Shown piece by piece: positions 1 to 13,917 of a stretch of DNA of 64,000 nt. Position numbers and translations under genes: made by a program. Numbering within the stretch: position 1 is the stretch's first letter; every line of letters starts with the position of its first letter. The notes beneath the pieces were generated by a model, which did not search any database, was not told the origin of the DNA, and saw only the letters and a list, made by a program, of their open reading frames with translations. The stretch spans positions 2,561,245 through 2,625,244 of the forward strand of contig FN649734.1 of the NCBI GenBank assembly GCA_000310025.1. The letters run 5' to 3'. The DNA is from Ectocarpus siliculosus. Its lineage: Eukaryota > Sar > Phaeophyceae > Ectocarpales > Ectocarpaceae.

Positions 1-27
1 TATACCCCCCCCCCCCCCCCCCCCCCC
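1..27. repeat. poly-C tract at the window edge
   Basis: After tatac the window begins with an uninterrupted C run. Similar C runs occur near 27,720, 30,466, 45,657, 46,677 and 47,250, and the one at 46,677 borders an assembly gap. Length is unreliable in such tracts. Confidence 0.8.
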
Positions 28-993
28 ACCGATAACTCAAATTTCTCGCGTCTACCACTCAAGTGTCTCAAGCTTTGTCCTAAGCGCACAACGTTGTTTT
101 GGCTGGAGCAAAACCCGCGAAGCTCCATTGTCCATGAACGAAAGAGAGATGCCCAACATGTCAAATCGCCCAATCAAAGTCGTCTTCGAAAAGCCGCCGA
201 GAGCTTCATTCGAAAGCCGAGGTACTGCATTTCTCCAAGCGCGACTTTTCTCCTCGTGTGGGCGCAAACCGCCGCGTGTACAGGTAGCACAAAGAATCTA
301 GAGAACGGCGTATCTTCCATCATCCACGTCTTCTACGCATGTTCTACAACGCTGTCAACCACGACTGACACGGTCATCCACGATCACGTTTGGTCGACGA
401 TATTACGCGGCTACATTCCCCCCTCCGTCCTGGGCACGCAAGAGCGCGCTAAATCGGCTTGTTGTATCGGCGGCGAGATCCCTGCCAGATATAGGGAACA
501 AGGCGGCAAGGCAAAATTAATACGAGTAATAAACGTTGACATGCGACACACGCAGAACTAAGCAACGGTAGGAACCAAATTTCGGCGTTCAACGTGACCC
601 ACACCCTTTCAACAAACGCGAATGGAGGCATGTTCGTTTAGCAACAGGTTGCAAGGCAGTTGGCGATAGTTTGCAAAAAACACAGTATAAGAGGGTGACG
701 ATAGCGCGGGACGCAAGAAGACAGAAGGGCGTGGCAAAAAACATTAATTTGAAGATGTTGTATGATGTAATCGGTGATAGCTGTCAACAGGAACACAATC
801 CACACGCGCATGCAAAGGCAGGGTTGCACGCTTGAGGTGGACGGCCGAAGAAAACATAACTGCCATGCCCAAAGAATGTATTCTTGTCGTCGTCGTCGTT
901 GTCGTCTTCACATAGGCAACCGTTACAATCCCTGCTCCTTCGGAAACATCGGACTACAGTACGCGCGTGAACAAAAAACGATTCACACGCCGA
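28..993. other. downstream flank of the ABCC gene, no gene recognised
   Basis: This stretch follows the proposed ABCC stop codon on the minus strand. Open frames of 60-155 codons exist on both strands, but none shows a recognisable domain or convincing splice context. It should hold the ABCC 3' UTR and polyadenylation region. I see no repeat or RNA gene. Confidence 0.5.
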
Positions 994-3036
994 CTACGGT
1001 ACACTTCCTTCCTTGGTCAGTCGCGCGGCGCGCGTTCGATGCTGACCAAACAAATGGACACAACTTGAATTTTGAACCACGGACATCTCTTTGTAAAATG
1101 AACAGGCGTCCAGGCGGGTGATGCTACTAGAGAAACACACAGACGCCCCCCCGCCCACGTAGATGCATTAGAGAAAGCGCCCGCACCAAAGAACCTCTAA
1201 AAAAGTTTGGCCGAGGCTTTGGGGTTCTTACTGTATTCCTAGGGTCGTCGTCCTTCAACTGGCTGTCATACAGGTTTTCTGTAGGTGTTCTTACCCGAGC
1301 ACACAAATGGTGATCAAGTTCTTAATTGTACCCACACGCACCTTGGTTTCCCTTGTTCGACGACGCGGCCTTCGCTCATCACCGCCACCTTGTCGCAGGA
1401 CTCTAACACCGGGGGAAGGCGATGCGCCACTGTGAGCACGGTGGCATCCCGAAACGCCTCTGCCATAGCTGCGTCCACCAGCTTCGCGGTCCTCACGTCC
1501 ATCTGAACGCGAAACGAACAAACGGCGACTGAGCCTGATGCTTGATTGCCATTTTTTCTTCTCGGGCGAAATAATTCATCTATGCGTAGGAATAATTATG
1601 GTTTCCGAACAACTAGAAGGCCCGTGAAGCATGTGCAACACTGACAGAGACGGTGCTTACTACTGCTGTAGTTCATATAAGCGTGTAGTCTCGTCAGGAT
1701 TGGCGCAGCCCGTAACACAAGTAGACACTGCACCTGTATCGGCCTCACTTCTTCGAAGTCTAGCAATCTTTACACGTAACCTACATACCAACGAAGAAGA
1801 GCGAACCGAAAACAATCGCAGGTGGAACATTTCACCACCTTTGCCGCCGACGTGAACATGCCAGGGGTAGCGGTCGCAGAACAATGTCTACGTAGGTGCT
1901 AAATGAACATCTTACAAGGAACGTTGTGCTTACCCTTGCCGTGGCTTCGTCAACACACACGATCTTGGACCTCCTCAGCAGGGCCCGCGCGATGCAGAGA
2001 AGCTGCCTCTGGCCTGAGTTGGTGTTTAGTCGTGGGCACGTGGCATCGAGAGAAGAGATACAACGAGTGAGAGAGAGAGAGAGAAGGAGGGAGAGAGGCA
2101 GAGGGGCAGAAACATGAGGAGGAGGTGAGTCGTCCAGGATCATGTCGCACTGCTGCGGCGCTTCGTTCAGTACTTGACCAAAACTCTCAGATCGGCTATT
2201 ATAGTGGTTTCTGGCTAGAGGGACACCCACGTTTCACCCCCAACGACAGCGAACGCTGTTAAGTTGGATGTTTGGACAGAGGGGCTAGCGGATTCAGAGG
2301 TCGCACGAAAAGAGTCAAGAACGGCAGGTACACCAATATGCACTGCTTGTGCATCAGGAAGAAAAAAAAGCAAGTCCTTGTGTCCAAGAAAAACAAGACC
2401 AATCGATTCTGAGACAGAGCGAGAAGCAGCGGCAATGCACTAGCAATGCACTAGTAGCAATGACAGCAACTACCAACAACGCCATGGCAACAACGACGCA
2501 CAACGGCTGGTCATGCATCCCGAGCACGATCTCCCAGCCTGCGTGCAACAGCGAAACCAGGTCTTCCAACATTCCAGCCACCCATGTCCCTATTTCACTG
2601 GAATGAAAATCTGCCAACACCCAAACACCACATCGCACAACGCACGATTGATGGGCAGCAACGAAGACAGCCGGAAGGTGTGAAGAAAAAACGGTACTGC
2701 TGTTGTTGCGGCTCTGGCCCCACCTGAAGACATGTTGGCCCCGTACCCGTCCAGCTCGGTATCCAGCCTGAAGCCCCCGACGCTCCCTCTCGCGACAGCG
2801 CCTCCGCTGCCCACCGTGGAATCGGCTTTCGTAGTCGAGGGATCGCCCCAACCGGCACCGATTGCGCCGTCGCTGCCACCCCCAGAATCTCTGTCGAGAT
2901 CAACATCAGCCAGTCGGGAGCTTCGTAGAGCTTGCCAAAGGGCGGTATCTGGGTGCTCTCCGGAAGGGTCGAGATTTTCGCGAACGGTTCCGGCGAACAG
3001 GAGCGGGTCCTGCTCGAGTTGAGGAGTACCAGGAGA

Positions 3037-3067
<31 letters not shown>

Positions 3068-6000
3068 CTTCTTGACATGTTTTTTGGTGAGAAACGGATT
3101 GCGGCAATGGGATCTTTAATTGTCAGGCGCATGTTGTACAGCAGTAATCAGCAGTAAAAAAGGGGATTCGGTACGAGTTCGCTGTGGCTTGGGGGAAGGA
3201 GGGTGCGAACGAAACCAACAACCTTTCAACCACACCAACAGACAGGACCCGTTCTGACCTGAGGAATGACGGCCAACCTCGAGCGCAGCAAATGTACCGG
3301 CAGCGTGGAGATGTCCACTCCGTCGATGTCGATGCAGCCAGAGTAAGGGTACAACCCGAAAATCGCTCGCAACAACGATGTCTTGCCCGAACCGGTCCTG
3401 CCCACAATACCAACCTGCGGGAAGGGTGTGATGTGCATGGTGCGAGGTTACGACGCGATTTCCGCACCCTCGCGAGTGACATGGCGAACGCCTTGGGACC
3501 CTCTGCACGCAAGAAGACGTGCACAAGACGCAGGATATAGACACGCCGTGTGCCGTCGTTTTCATCCCCTGGGAAGAACGCCATGGCACCACCACGATAG
3601 CGTGAGCTCGTACATAGCTACACGTACGGCACGGGAGTATTTAACATCACCGGCAATAAACCGTTGCGTGTTCGCTACGTAGGGACCTATTGAACATACA
3701 ACAGTAGCAGGGCCTGATTAACATACAACAGTAGCAGCGCACGATTCAAGGTATCCCTCGCAGGCCCGCGCCCGCTGCAGATCAACCCAACGTCAACCCA
3801 CGAGCTCCTCCCCTGTTGGGTGCTGCGCTTATGGCACGCATTTAACTCGCACCTTCTCTCCCGCCCCCACCGTAAGATTGACTCCCATCAGCGAAGGGGT
3901 GAGGTCTCGCCGGTAACTCATCACCAGATCGGAGACTTCCAGACGGCCCTCCCCCGGCCACCCCGGCGACACGCCGCCTCCCCCCGCCGCCGCACCCCCC
4001 GGCCTGAGATGCCTCCTGCCAGAGAGGTGCCCCTCGTCGTCGAAGGCGTTTTTGTTGGCGGGGGCGTTGTTGTTGTTGCTGCTGCTGCTGGAGCTGCTAC
4101 TGCTGCTGCTGCTGGAATGATTGTTGTCGAAACCGTCGTCGCGGCAGTACTCGTCCATCCGCTCGACGGAGATCATCTCCCTCTCCGTCTCGGTCAGGGC
4201 GCCTAGCAGTCCCGTCAGATTGCCTGCACACGCACCATGGCAACGAAAGGAGCGGATCATCAAACACGCCGACTACGACGAAAAAGGTTACCGGAGCGTA
4301 CACGTCAACTGCTACGGATCCGATGGGTTCTCCCGCAGCGGAAGGTAGCAAATCAGAGGAGGAGAGAAGATACGAGTCGAGCAATAAAATGCGACTCGGA
4401 AAGCCAGAGTATCTATCGACATCTAGCTATAGCAGGGAATCCAGCCCCTTACGGGCTCGTACGGCTAGCTGTACGGGCGCGCAGGCACCACCACCATATG
4501 CCACACTTAGTTTCCGGCTCAAGAATTCCTTTCTGCGTCGAGTTTAAACAGCGGAGAGCCCAGGGGGTGCAGTATCTCAATCAAGAGATACGGTCGAGGC
4601 AAGCAAGGATAACTGGTTACGGTATGAAGAAATCCGCCCTGCAGGAACCTTACAGAGGAAACCACGGAGGGGATGAGAGACCACTTCCTGCACGATACAA
4701 CGGGCAGAGCACATGGCGTGAAAAACGATAGCTGCCGACATACGAAAAACAAAGTGCAATGGTCCTCCCAGAGCTGACACACCAAGAAATACAAAAAATG
4801 ATCACACCTACGATCGGCAGAGCGTACGTCAGACTTAGGCCGACAAGGCCGTAGTAGCTGTTCTGGTTGTTGTTGTTGGCGGTGGCGGCAAGGCTTTCAC
4901 CCAGCGCTTCATCTTGTCCCCCAGCGCCCCGAAGCTGTTGCTGTGCGACGGCCAAAAACGCCACTGCGGCCACCACGACAACCCCCAAACCCTTGCCCGT
5001 CGACAGGAGGGAAAATGTACAGCACATCACATGCAATAACGTTGGCTCCGGAAAAAGGTAACGCAATAAAGGATAGTTAAAAACAAAAACACTGTATTTT
5101 GAACACAGAGCATCTAAAGATGTTTGAAGCGCCAAATTAGTCAACAAGAGACAAGCTATCCAAAAGCAAACAAGAAACATGAGAGTAGGTCGAATCAAAG
5201 TCGCGGTGGCCGCAATCATTCAATGTCGAAAATAAGCCCGAAAGCAACGAGGGTACACAAGCGGGAAAACCAAACTATTACACACAAAAATACATTGGTG
5301 AGGTTTCCCGTGGACATGGTCTGTTGTAGCAGTCGAAAGCAGTCAAACACCTATCTCCAGGCACATGCGCCATCTATCTCGAAGAGCTGTTCCACTCCTT
5401 CCTCGCCATGATCTTCCTTGAAACGTTGGTTTCTTGCGTTTGTTGGTAGCGACGCGAGACTGTGGATTTGAGCCGTTCAAACGACGGCCCGCCTAGCGAG
5501 TTGCACACCCGCTGTGTGCGACGAGGACCACTAACAGTGATTGTTGGAAGGCACACAAAGCAACACAGTACGTGCAGGCAGATCGTGGGAAGCTGGCACG
5601 CCGATATTCGACATCGAAACGGACTGTGCACTTACACCCAGAAAACAACGTGGACCGGCGTAGGAAAGGTTTCAAACATATACAGCACGTGCTCCCAACC
5701 TGCAGCCTGAGCGAGAGCCAGGCGGACGCCATGGACCCCGCGAACGTCGCCCGCTGATTTTCCGCCAACAGACCGACGAACCTTCCAAAGAACGCCTCCT
5801 TTGCGTGGGGGAACATCGAAGATGGAACGTGTGCACCCGGAAGCAAAACAAAAGTTTCCACAATAATTTTGCAACACAAGCACATGGAGCATAAAAGGTG
5901 TTGTGTATGGTACACGAAACACATCTGCCATGCCCATTGCCACTCGCCACAAAAACAAGAATACCGAAAGTTAAAAATAAAGCAGCCAATTCTACTCAAT

Positions 6001-8553
6001 ACTGCCACCCACCACCGAAAGAGGCCGCGGCGAGGACAAAAGCGACAACGACAACGGTACCAAGAGAGCCGTTTGTATGAGGGTGACGAGGGGTTGAACA
6101 AGGTGGCAAGTTGGTTTGGTTCGCGAGGCATGCATCATCTGAGATGAGGTGGTCCTGGCCGGACAATCTCTAAACCGCCACAAATCCCGGTAAGAAGAAT
6201 AGTGCTTCCCTTTCGTATCGTTTCGTTGCGACAAACAAACAATCAGAGGCGGAAGCCTAACAAAAGCGTCGTTCAAGCGTAACGACGTACGTGTGCCTGA
6301 CTACTTCTGTTGCACCACAAATGCGCGATTCAAATGTGGGATGGGAAGGCCAAGCCTAGTCAGCCACCCACAGAAGAAGTCATGCACTGCTGCTGTGTAT
6401 TATTGTAAGAGCAACCAATAAGCAGCGCGACTCATAAGTCTGCTGCCTTGGTTACCTGCTGACCGAAGGCCCGGATGGTGACCGCTCCATCCAGCGTTTC
6501 CGAGAACAAGGCATAGATGGGTGATCTGGCCCAGAGCGGGGCGCAAGGGCCAGGCACGGGTGCAAGTGCGGTAGGGAGGGTGCAGCACATGGCCCCAGGG
6601 GCTCGAGAAAGTTTGTACCTCGGGACGGAGCGACCGGCGCAACAGAAACAAAAGCAACCTCGCCCCACCCCCACGACGATTGAATAGCCTAAGCCAAAGG
6701 TTACCCCCTCGCTCAACTCCAACGGCTGTTGCGGCCACAACGACGAGGAGAAGCCTTCGACCATCAAAACGCCGTCACGGGTTGAGCTGTTCACACGCGA
6801 CGTTACCTGGAAGTGGAGTCCAAGCGCCGGAGCTCGCGACTGCTGCTGCGGTAGTACCTCTGCAGCTTGGCGTAGACCCAGCCGAGGGGAAGGAACAGCG
6901 CCGCGAGGACGGGGCTGGTGGAGCTCAGCACCACCGCCGTCGCCGACAGTCCGGCCGCCTTTTTATCGGGTGTGTTGTAAGACAACAAGCGGCGGCGTGC
7001 CGCGGCATAAAAAAGTACAGCGACAAGAACGTGGAGCAGGGGGGGGTGGGTGGCAAACTATGAGGAGGTGAAAAGAATGCTGTGATGGGGTGTGCAAGCG
7101 GCAGTTCAATCCGGGGATAGGACATGCGCAAGCAAGTACGACGGCCGCGCTCAGCTCTCCGCACCCCAGAGAAGCCGCAAAGCTTACCGCGTCTTGGAAG
7201 ACGTGTCCTTCACCTCAAAACCTTACCGCTAGCCTTGTCCCGTTAGTCTTCATCCTAGAACGAAACTTAGCCTCAGACCCAGAGAGACAACCCTAAAAAA
7301 CCCGAACAAACTAAATCCTCAACGCGCGTAGGACAAAGCAAGGGTGGCATCGCCGACGTTGACACGTTCGCACGCTCCTACCGACCCATCACGACCTTTC
7401 GCAAAAGTCTGCATCCTGAGGGAGAGCGAACGAAAAAGGAAAAAAAGCCTTGAGAACGAGGACGAGGAAGATCAATCAACTTCTGACCCAAAAAACCATA
7501 CCTGTGCCAGGAGAACGTTGAGGTGGAAAGGCAGGGGGTCGTCGACGCTGAAAGCGTCCCGGCTGAAGCGATTAACGACTCGGCCCGAAGGGGTGATGTC
7601 GAAAAACGCCGAGGGCTTGCCGAGGACGTGCGTTAGCAGCCGCCGGTGAAGGGCAACCGCAGCTCGGACCCCGCCGAACGCGAAGCCGAAAGCCCTGGGA
7701 GAATTGTGGGCACAAGCAAGCTTTGTTGAAGTTTTTCGATTTCTCGCCGCGAGAAAGCGCCCTACGGCGTCACACACAAGACGAATTCGAGCAGACAACT
7801 CCAAAGCAATTCCTTCTCTCTCTCTCTCTCTGTCTCTCTTTTGCTGTTACCGATTTTGTTGGTTCAGGAATTGTTTGGCATTTGTTGTTGTTGGTGTCGG
7901 GTGGACGTACGCGCGGCCGTCGGTGAAAAGCGCGTCGGCGCAGACACGCCAAGTGTCGTTCTTGGTCGTGTCTGGATGAGCCACGCGAGCCTGTCGGCAC
8001 AACATACAGCAGTGAAGCCTCTCGCTCTGTGGCTTGACTCAATCATGGCGAGGTCCAATTTAGTTGTAAAACATGGCACATGCGGGCAGAGCTAGAGCCA
8101 TACATAGAATCTGAGCAATAATACAACTTTGAGGGACACCAAGTGAACGGCACTGTAGTGTAGGTAGTGTTACTGGTCGAATTTCCCCTTAGCCATGACG
8201 TGGCAGGATGCGGATGAAACGAATAATATAAAAAAGTCCGTGAAAAAAAACAAAACAGTGTGGAGCGAGAGATGCTTGCAATAAGGGTACTAGCCAGGTC
8301 GGGGTCTCTTAAACTTACGAACCCTGTTCCTCACCTGACGAGCGTGAAGGCCGCGTTGGCAGCGGCGATCGAGAAGCTCGTCGCGAGGAACGACCTCACA
8401 GATACTCGTCCCTGCGGCGCGTTTACACGCGACCGCGACCGCGCAACGCCAACACCGGCAGGGTGTCGTGGACGCAAGGGCCGATAAAGCGAGGTACACA
8501 GCAAGAGAGACAGACACAGACGCAGACACAGAGAGAGACAGAGAGAGAGAGAA

Positions 8554-8607
<54 letters not shown>

Positions 8608-11600
8608 CGAGAGAGCGAGAGAGCGAGAGACGTGATTGCTTTGGAGCTTTCACTTCGAACTTCTCTTGTATGATGCCGAACGGCGCTCCATCAATCGAAC
8701 GCTGGCGGACAAACGAAACAAACTCACAAGGCTTGTCTTCGTGGTTTCAAACGAACAACTGAACCGAAGTCGCCAAATCCGAAACGAAATGATGGGCTGG
8801 AGATTAGCGCGGTGGGGGGGAGGCAGTGGGGACAAAGCATCTCTGTCTACCGCACATTGCGGCCGCAACTTCTGCAACCCTCCTTCCACAGAAAAAATAG
8901 GATGCAACCAAGGGGTGCCGTCCTTGGGCTAGGGATACTACTGAATGGTGGTAAGCAGACGTCGATGAGCATGCATCCGCGAACCTCAGCCATCGTGTTT
9001 GACTGCGCACACCCTTTGAGAAGCCGGAAGGAGTGAGCCGGGTACTCTCCACAGACGGAAAAAGAGCCAACACAGACATGAACAAGTTTGTGAGCGGTCT
9101 TCGCGTGGAGCGTTTGCCATAACTTGGGGATGGTAGTCACAAGGACGGCTGTCATGAATGGATTGCAAAACTTGGGAGGCGTTTCGTACGTACGTACCAC
9201 ACTTGCGACAACGAAACTGCAGAAAGCGCACACGTCGTGCGTGCACTCTGCCAGAAACGTTCTCCCTACCGAACGTACCACCAGCATCGCAGAGGAACGT
9301 GTCTTTGTGACACCGTATCGTAACTCCGCGGTAAAACGAGAACGTCACTGCGAGCGACCACAACAGCTGAGATCGCCAACGAACAACAGAGGGACGTTTC
9401 CAATAGACCCTTCTCATTGCTGTGCGCCCCCGCTTTCACCCACGGTTTCCTGGCATCCTGCTGCCGCTGGGGCTGTTCTGGAAAACGTTAATCGTACCTG
9501 TTGAGTGGCCCAATGCGAGAGCCAGTAGCTGAACCCCGCCGCCGTCGCTTGCATAAGGGCTAGAGAGAGCAGGGTGACGGCAGCGACCCCCAGTCCTGCC
9601 GACCTCACGTACAGCAAGTACACCTTCCGGAGAAAAATCAACAAACAAGGGAAAATACCGCGCCGCTGACATAACTCGTTCTCTCTTTGTTCTCGTTGTC
9701 GTTCTCGCCGTCTCGTGGGTGGAAATTGCACAAAATAACCTGGCTCACCCCCTTCAAGCAGCTAACCCCAGAGCTCCACGGTGGAGCGCCGCACTCCCTC
9801 TCCTGTGTTCAATACCGCAACCTCCTGCCGTCGAGCAGACCCAAACAACCCGCGAACCTCACGGAATGAGCGCGTCTTCCCGGGTCGTCTGCGCAACCGC
9901 AGCCTAAGAAAAACCCGTGCTAAGGCTGCATCAACCAACTAGAAGGCCCGTGGTTCTACGGGCCAAAAAAACGCGCCTCCGACTCACTCTGAACTCCACG
10001 GAGCCGTCCTTCCTGTCTTCTTCTTCAACGGGTCCACTACCCCCGTTCCCATCCCCGGCTTCCAAAGCTTCACCACCACCGCACGGCAACAACACCTCTC
10101 CACTACTGTCTGCCAAGCCATCGCCCTCACTGCTCCATCCGGCGCCTTCTTCTTCAGGGCAGCCGCCGCCGGCGGCGGCGGAGGCGCGTTCCACAAGGTT
10201 CAAAGCCGCCTTCTCGGCTGCTTTGGGGGCGGCCCCCGGTCCTGCTGGTCGTGAGGAGGCCGTTTCCGACGCTGACTTTGGCGCCGATAGCAGCACCGAT
10301 GGGCTTGTTGCTGCTGCTGGCGGTGGTGCTCTTGTTCTTTCTGCGCTGGCGTCGCCTCCCGGCAAGGGCAGTCTTCCTCCTTCAGCGTCCGCCGCCGTCT
10401 CGGGCCTCGTGCCTCCGCCCCCGATCCCCCCCAACCGGACGACGCGGTCGAAGGACCGCTTGATAGACCGAGACAGCGGCAGAGGCAGCACCGTCGCGCC
10501 CCTCTCCTTCGTGGCTGTCGCTGACAAAGAAAGGGTGAAAGGTAAATCATAAAAAAAAAAATCAACAACCTTTCCTGTAATCTAAAAACCATACCTACCT
10601 TCAAGACGCCGTTCAGCCGCGGGGGAGGCTGTACTACCGGAGAGAAAAAACGTTCCAGCGTGTCTCACGTTGTTCTTTTTCTGCAGGGTCGATCTCGCCG
10701 CATGTAACGACAACGGCCACCCCGGGGTTTCCGCGCCTCATGACTCCGTGTATGCAGTGCCGAAGGACGTGCTCCCGGGTCTCGGCATCGAGAGAGGTAA
10801 GGGGGTTGTCTAGGAGGCACAGAGTGCCTGCGGAGTGGTGGCCGTCGCCGCCATCGCCGCCATCGCCGCCATCGTTGTCATCCGCCAAAGTGGTGCCGCT
10901 CTTGGTGTCGTCGTCGCCGGGGCGGTTGTTCCCGAGTGCCGCAGCCTTGGCGGCGACATCAGCAGCAGCAGTTGCCGACACGAAGTAAGCGCATCTGACC
11001 ATGGGCGCACATCGCGACAAACGAGGGGGGGAAATCGTCTGTCTGCTTTGTTCCGCCCCCGTGGCTCTCGCACGCATATATGTGTACTGTGCACACAGCC
11101 CGGAGTCAACTTCACGTCAAGTACCAGTGCATCTTCACAGACACTACTTTCGTGACTCAGGGTATGGCTATCTGGGGATTCGCAGTAGGTTGTTCGACTT
11201 CGAAAGCCCGCGAGTCCGAGAAAAACAGAGAACACCCCGCCCTTGCTTGCTTGCCTTGCCAGGGACACCCGAAGGCGCTGGCCGCCGCTGAGTGTTGCTC
11301 CCCGCTCCCCGACGTAAGCCGTGTCCCCCCCTGGAATGCTGGCCAGATCTTCCCCGAGCGCGCACGCGTCGAGGACCTCTCTGCATCCAAGTAGAGCATC
11401 AGTTGGTGCGGGATAGGTGTTCGTGTGGTCGGCACAGGGCGAGGAGAGGGTATGGTTTCATGCGGCGTCCCGCGACCCTGTGTGTGTGACCTGGACAGGC
11501 TAGGAGCCGACTGTGCAAGTGTGACACGACAAGCCGCCGATCGTACAATCTATCCCTCGGTCCGTCAGCTGGTGGAGGGAGAGCAGAGCTGCAACGTCGG

Positions 11601-11892
11601 ACCCATTCGCAAAAAAGAAATCAGTTGAAAGAGCAACATCGTAGAATTATTTTTTCGCCTTGCGTGAATCATCCTCTCCCTCTCCCTTCCCCTCGCCACG
11701 TATTGGTTTAGTTGAACAATGGAAACACACACGCGCGCGGCATACAACACCATACACTTTCCGGAAGGAGGACCGTCGCTCCGTGTCGAAGAATAACGCC
11801 AAACATAAATTAGTGTGTTCGTACATATTGGTCGAGTCTCCACGCAAACATTGTGACCGCGAAAACTACACGTCAGAGAGAAAGAGAAAGAG

Positions 11893-11944
<52 letters not shown>

Positions 11945-13869
11945 GGAGAGAGGGAGAGAGAGGGAGAGAGAGATACAACGAGAGGCAAAGAGAGAAATAC
12001 AACCTATGAATAATACTTCGGTTTGTTTCTTACCGGTATCGCTCGCGGTCCATCGGAATCCCGAACAGCACGTTCTCTCGCACGCTCCCGCTCATCACCC
12101 ACGGGTTCTGCGCGGCGTAGCACACCCTGGTTGTGGTGGTGCATCCCCCTCCCTCCGGATCTCCCGGCCCCCGTCCCTCCGCCCCCCGCACCACCACCCC
12201 CCGCGTTGCCTGTCCTCCGCTGCTGTTTCTTCTCGTCCGCGATGGGCGTCGACGTCGTTTTCCTCTGCTGCTGTCCCAGAGTCCTCTTGCTGATTCCCTG
12301 TCTCGTCTTGCCTCAATGCTGCTGTTGTTATCATCACGATCGATACCGCTCCAAAAGCCCACGGCATTCGTTCCTAGGCCTCGAAGCGCCGCTTCGCTTT
12401 CATCACGACCAAAATTGCTGCTGCTGCGGCTGCTGCTGGTGTGGTTGGTGTCGTTGCTGTCGGCGTTGGCGGTCTGGAAAACCGGCAACTCACCGAGAAT
12501 CCCCGCCAACAGGGTAGACTTGCCGCTGCCTACTCCACCCGCGATCGCAACGGCCTGGTGCGTTTTTGTTCCACCCGAGAAAGGGTTGTTTGGTTTGTGG
12601 GGGTATCGGGTAGATCGATGCAGTTGTGGGCAAGGAGGGCATAATCACACCTGTTAAATGGAAAAAGAGATTTCTGGTCCCCGTGGACCAGGAGGTGAGG
12701 GAACTACGATATGGCGGTTATCGTGTGTGAGGAGGGGTTGTTCCAGGAAAATGTCAAACATGCGTAGAGGTTAATGACACACCACGCCTCCGCAAGAGTT
12801 CGGCTCCTTGCAGTGGACATGTTGCGTGGATCACTACATCTGTGGGTGATTGAGTACCTGTCAGGGGCAACTCGAACCAAAACACGAAGAGAGCATGTTT
12901 GCTCTATATCGTTGCTGTGCTCGCTTGGCAGGTGACATACAAGTACACACGACCCTTAGCTTCTATTTTCTTTCACTCTCTCTCGCTCGGCCTTACCTCT
13001 CCCCGCCGAATCTCGAGAGAAACGCCATGAAGCGAAAACTCGGGCGTGGGTCTTTCTTCACCTCCCCCTTCGGGCTGTTCTTCTGGTGATTGCTCCTCCG
13101 CGCTCGACTCTTCCGGCGGCAACAAAGGCTCCAACACGCTCCCCTCCACGAGGGAACCGTGGATTTCCGCCCGGCGTTCGCCGTCGGACACAGGGGATAC
13201 GGAGCGTATGTCCCCGGCTGATGTCCGTTTTTCACGCCCACGGGACAACGCGACGGTTGCGCCTCTCCACGAGATTAGGGGATCACGCGCATCTTTGCTT
13301 TCGTCATCGGAATCGCTGCAAAAAATCACACGAGGGTCCGCTGTTGGTGGTTTTTCCTCCGCTCGTGGCCTGACAGGTCCGCTTACATGTGCTGTCCTTA
13401 GTGTTTCGAATGATGAAAAGTGAGAAGAGATCGAGGTTACCAGTTTGGATATGCCATGCACACAAACGTGAAGACGAAAGCGACGCATCAAGCTCCCCCA
13501 AACGGTTGTAGTGCGTGTGCCTTGAGATACAATGAGACACAACGCTTTGAAGCTAGGAATCGATCGCACCTCTCGACCCCACCAATGCGGTGGCTCCCTT
13601 CACACGACACTGCCGCCGTGCCTTTAGGGAGGAGGAACAGGAGTTTCTCTAGGCGGGTCTTCGACACGCCAGCCTCGACGATGCCATTGATGACCCAAGG
13701 GAAGGCGTTCATTGGGTGGATCAGCATCTGCAGTAACGACAAGGCTGATTGTATGCATCGAGAAAGGAAAAGACAGAGAGAGGGAGGGGGAGGGGGGAGA
13801 AAGCGAAACAGAGATGGAAGCCGAGAGAAAAGCCGAGAGAAAAGCAGAGAGCGAAGCACAGAGAGAAAA

Positions 13870-13917
<48 letters not shown>

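Larger units (their letters stand above)
994..4223 (-). other. ABCC exons 27-32: nucleotide-binding domain 2 and C-terminus
   Basis: Exons: 4,223-3,853; 3,414-3,259; 3,009-2,724; 2,013-1,934; 1,502-1,342; 1,126-994. The block begins [10 protein letters not shown] and runs through a poly-Ser/Asn insertion. Then come Walker [10 protein letters not shown] (about 1,701-1,709), the Q-loop [19 protein letters not shown], the signature [15 protein letters not shown], Walker [10 protein letters not shown] and the H-loop LTVAHRL (His about 1,897), ending [15 protein letters not shown]. Catalytic Glu and His are present, so this is the competent site. A Gly/Ser-rich insertion of about 45 residues precedes the signature, which reads MSSGQ. 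The last exon (SFYKEMSVV, stop at 994) fits the usual place of the AFYKMV-like block and the phase, but is weakly supported. Confidence 0.87.
4808..9623 (-). other. ABCC exons 20-26: second transmembrane domain
   Basis: Exons: 9,623-9,498; 8,411-8,335; 7,694-7,502; 6,958-6,807; 6,525-6,456; 5,798-5,700; 4,991-4,808. Conserved blocks in order are [96 protein letters not shown] and [11 protein letters not shown]. These are typical of ABCC TMD2, including the intracellular coupling segment. Helical hydrophobic stretches follow each block. All junctions are GT-AG and keep frame. Confidence 0.93.
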
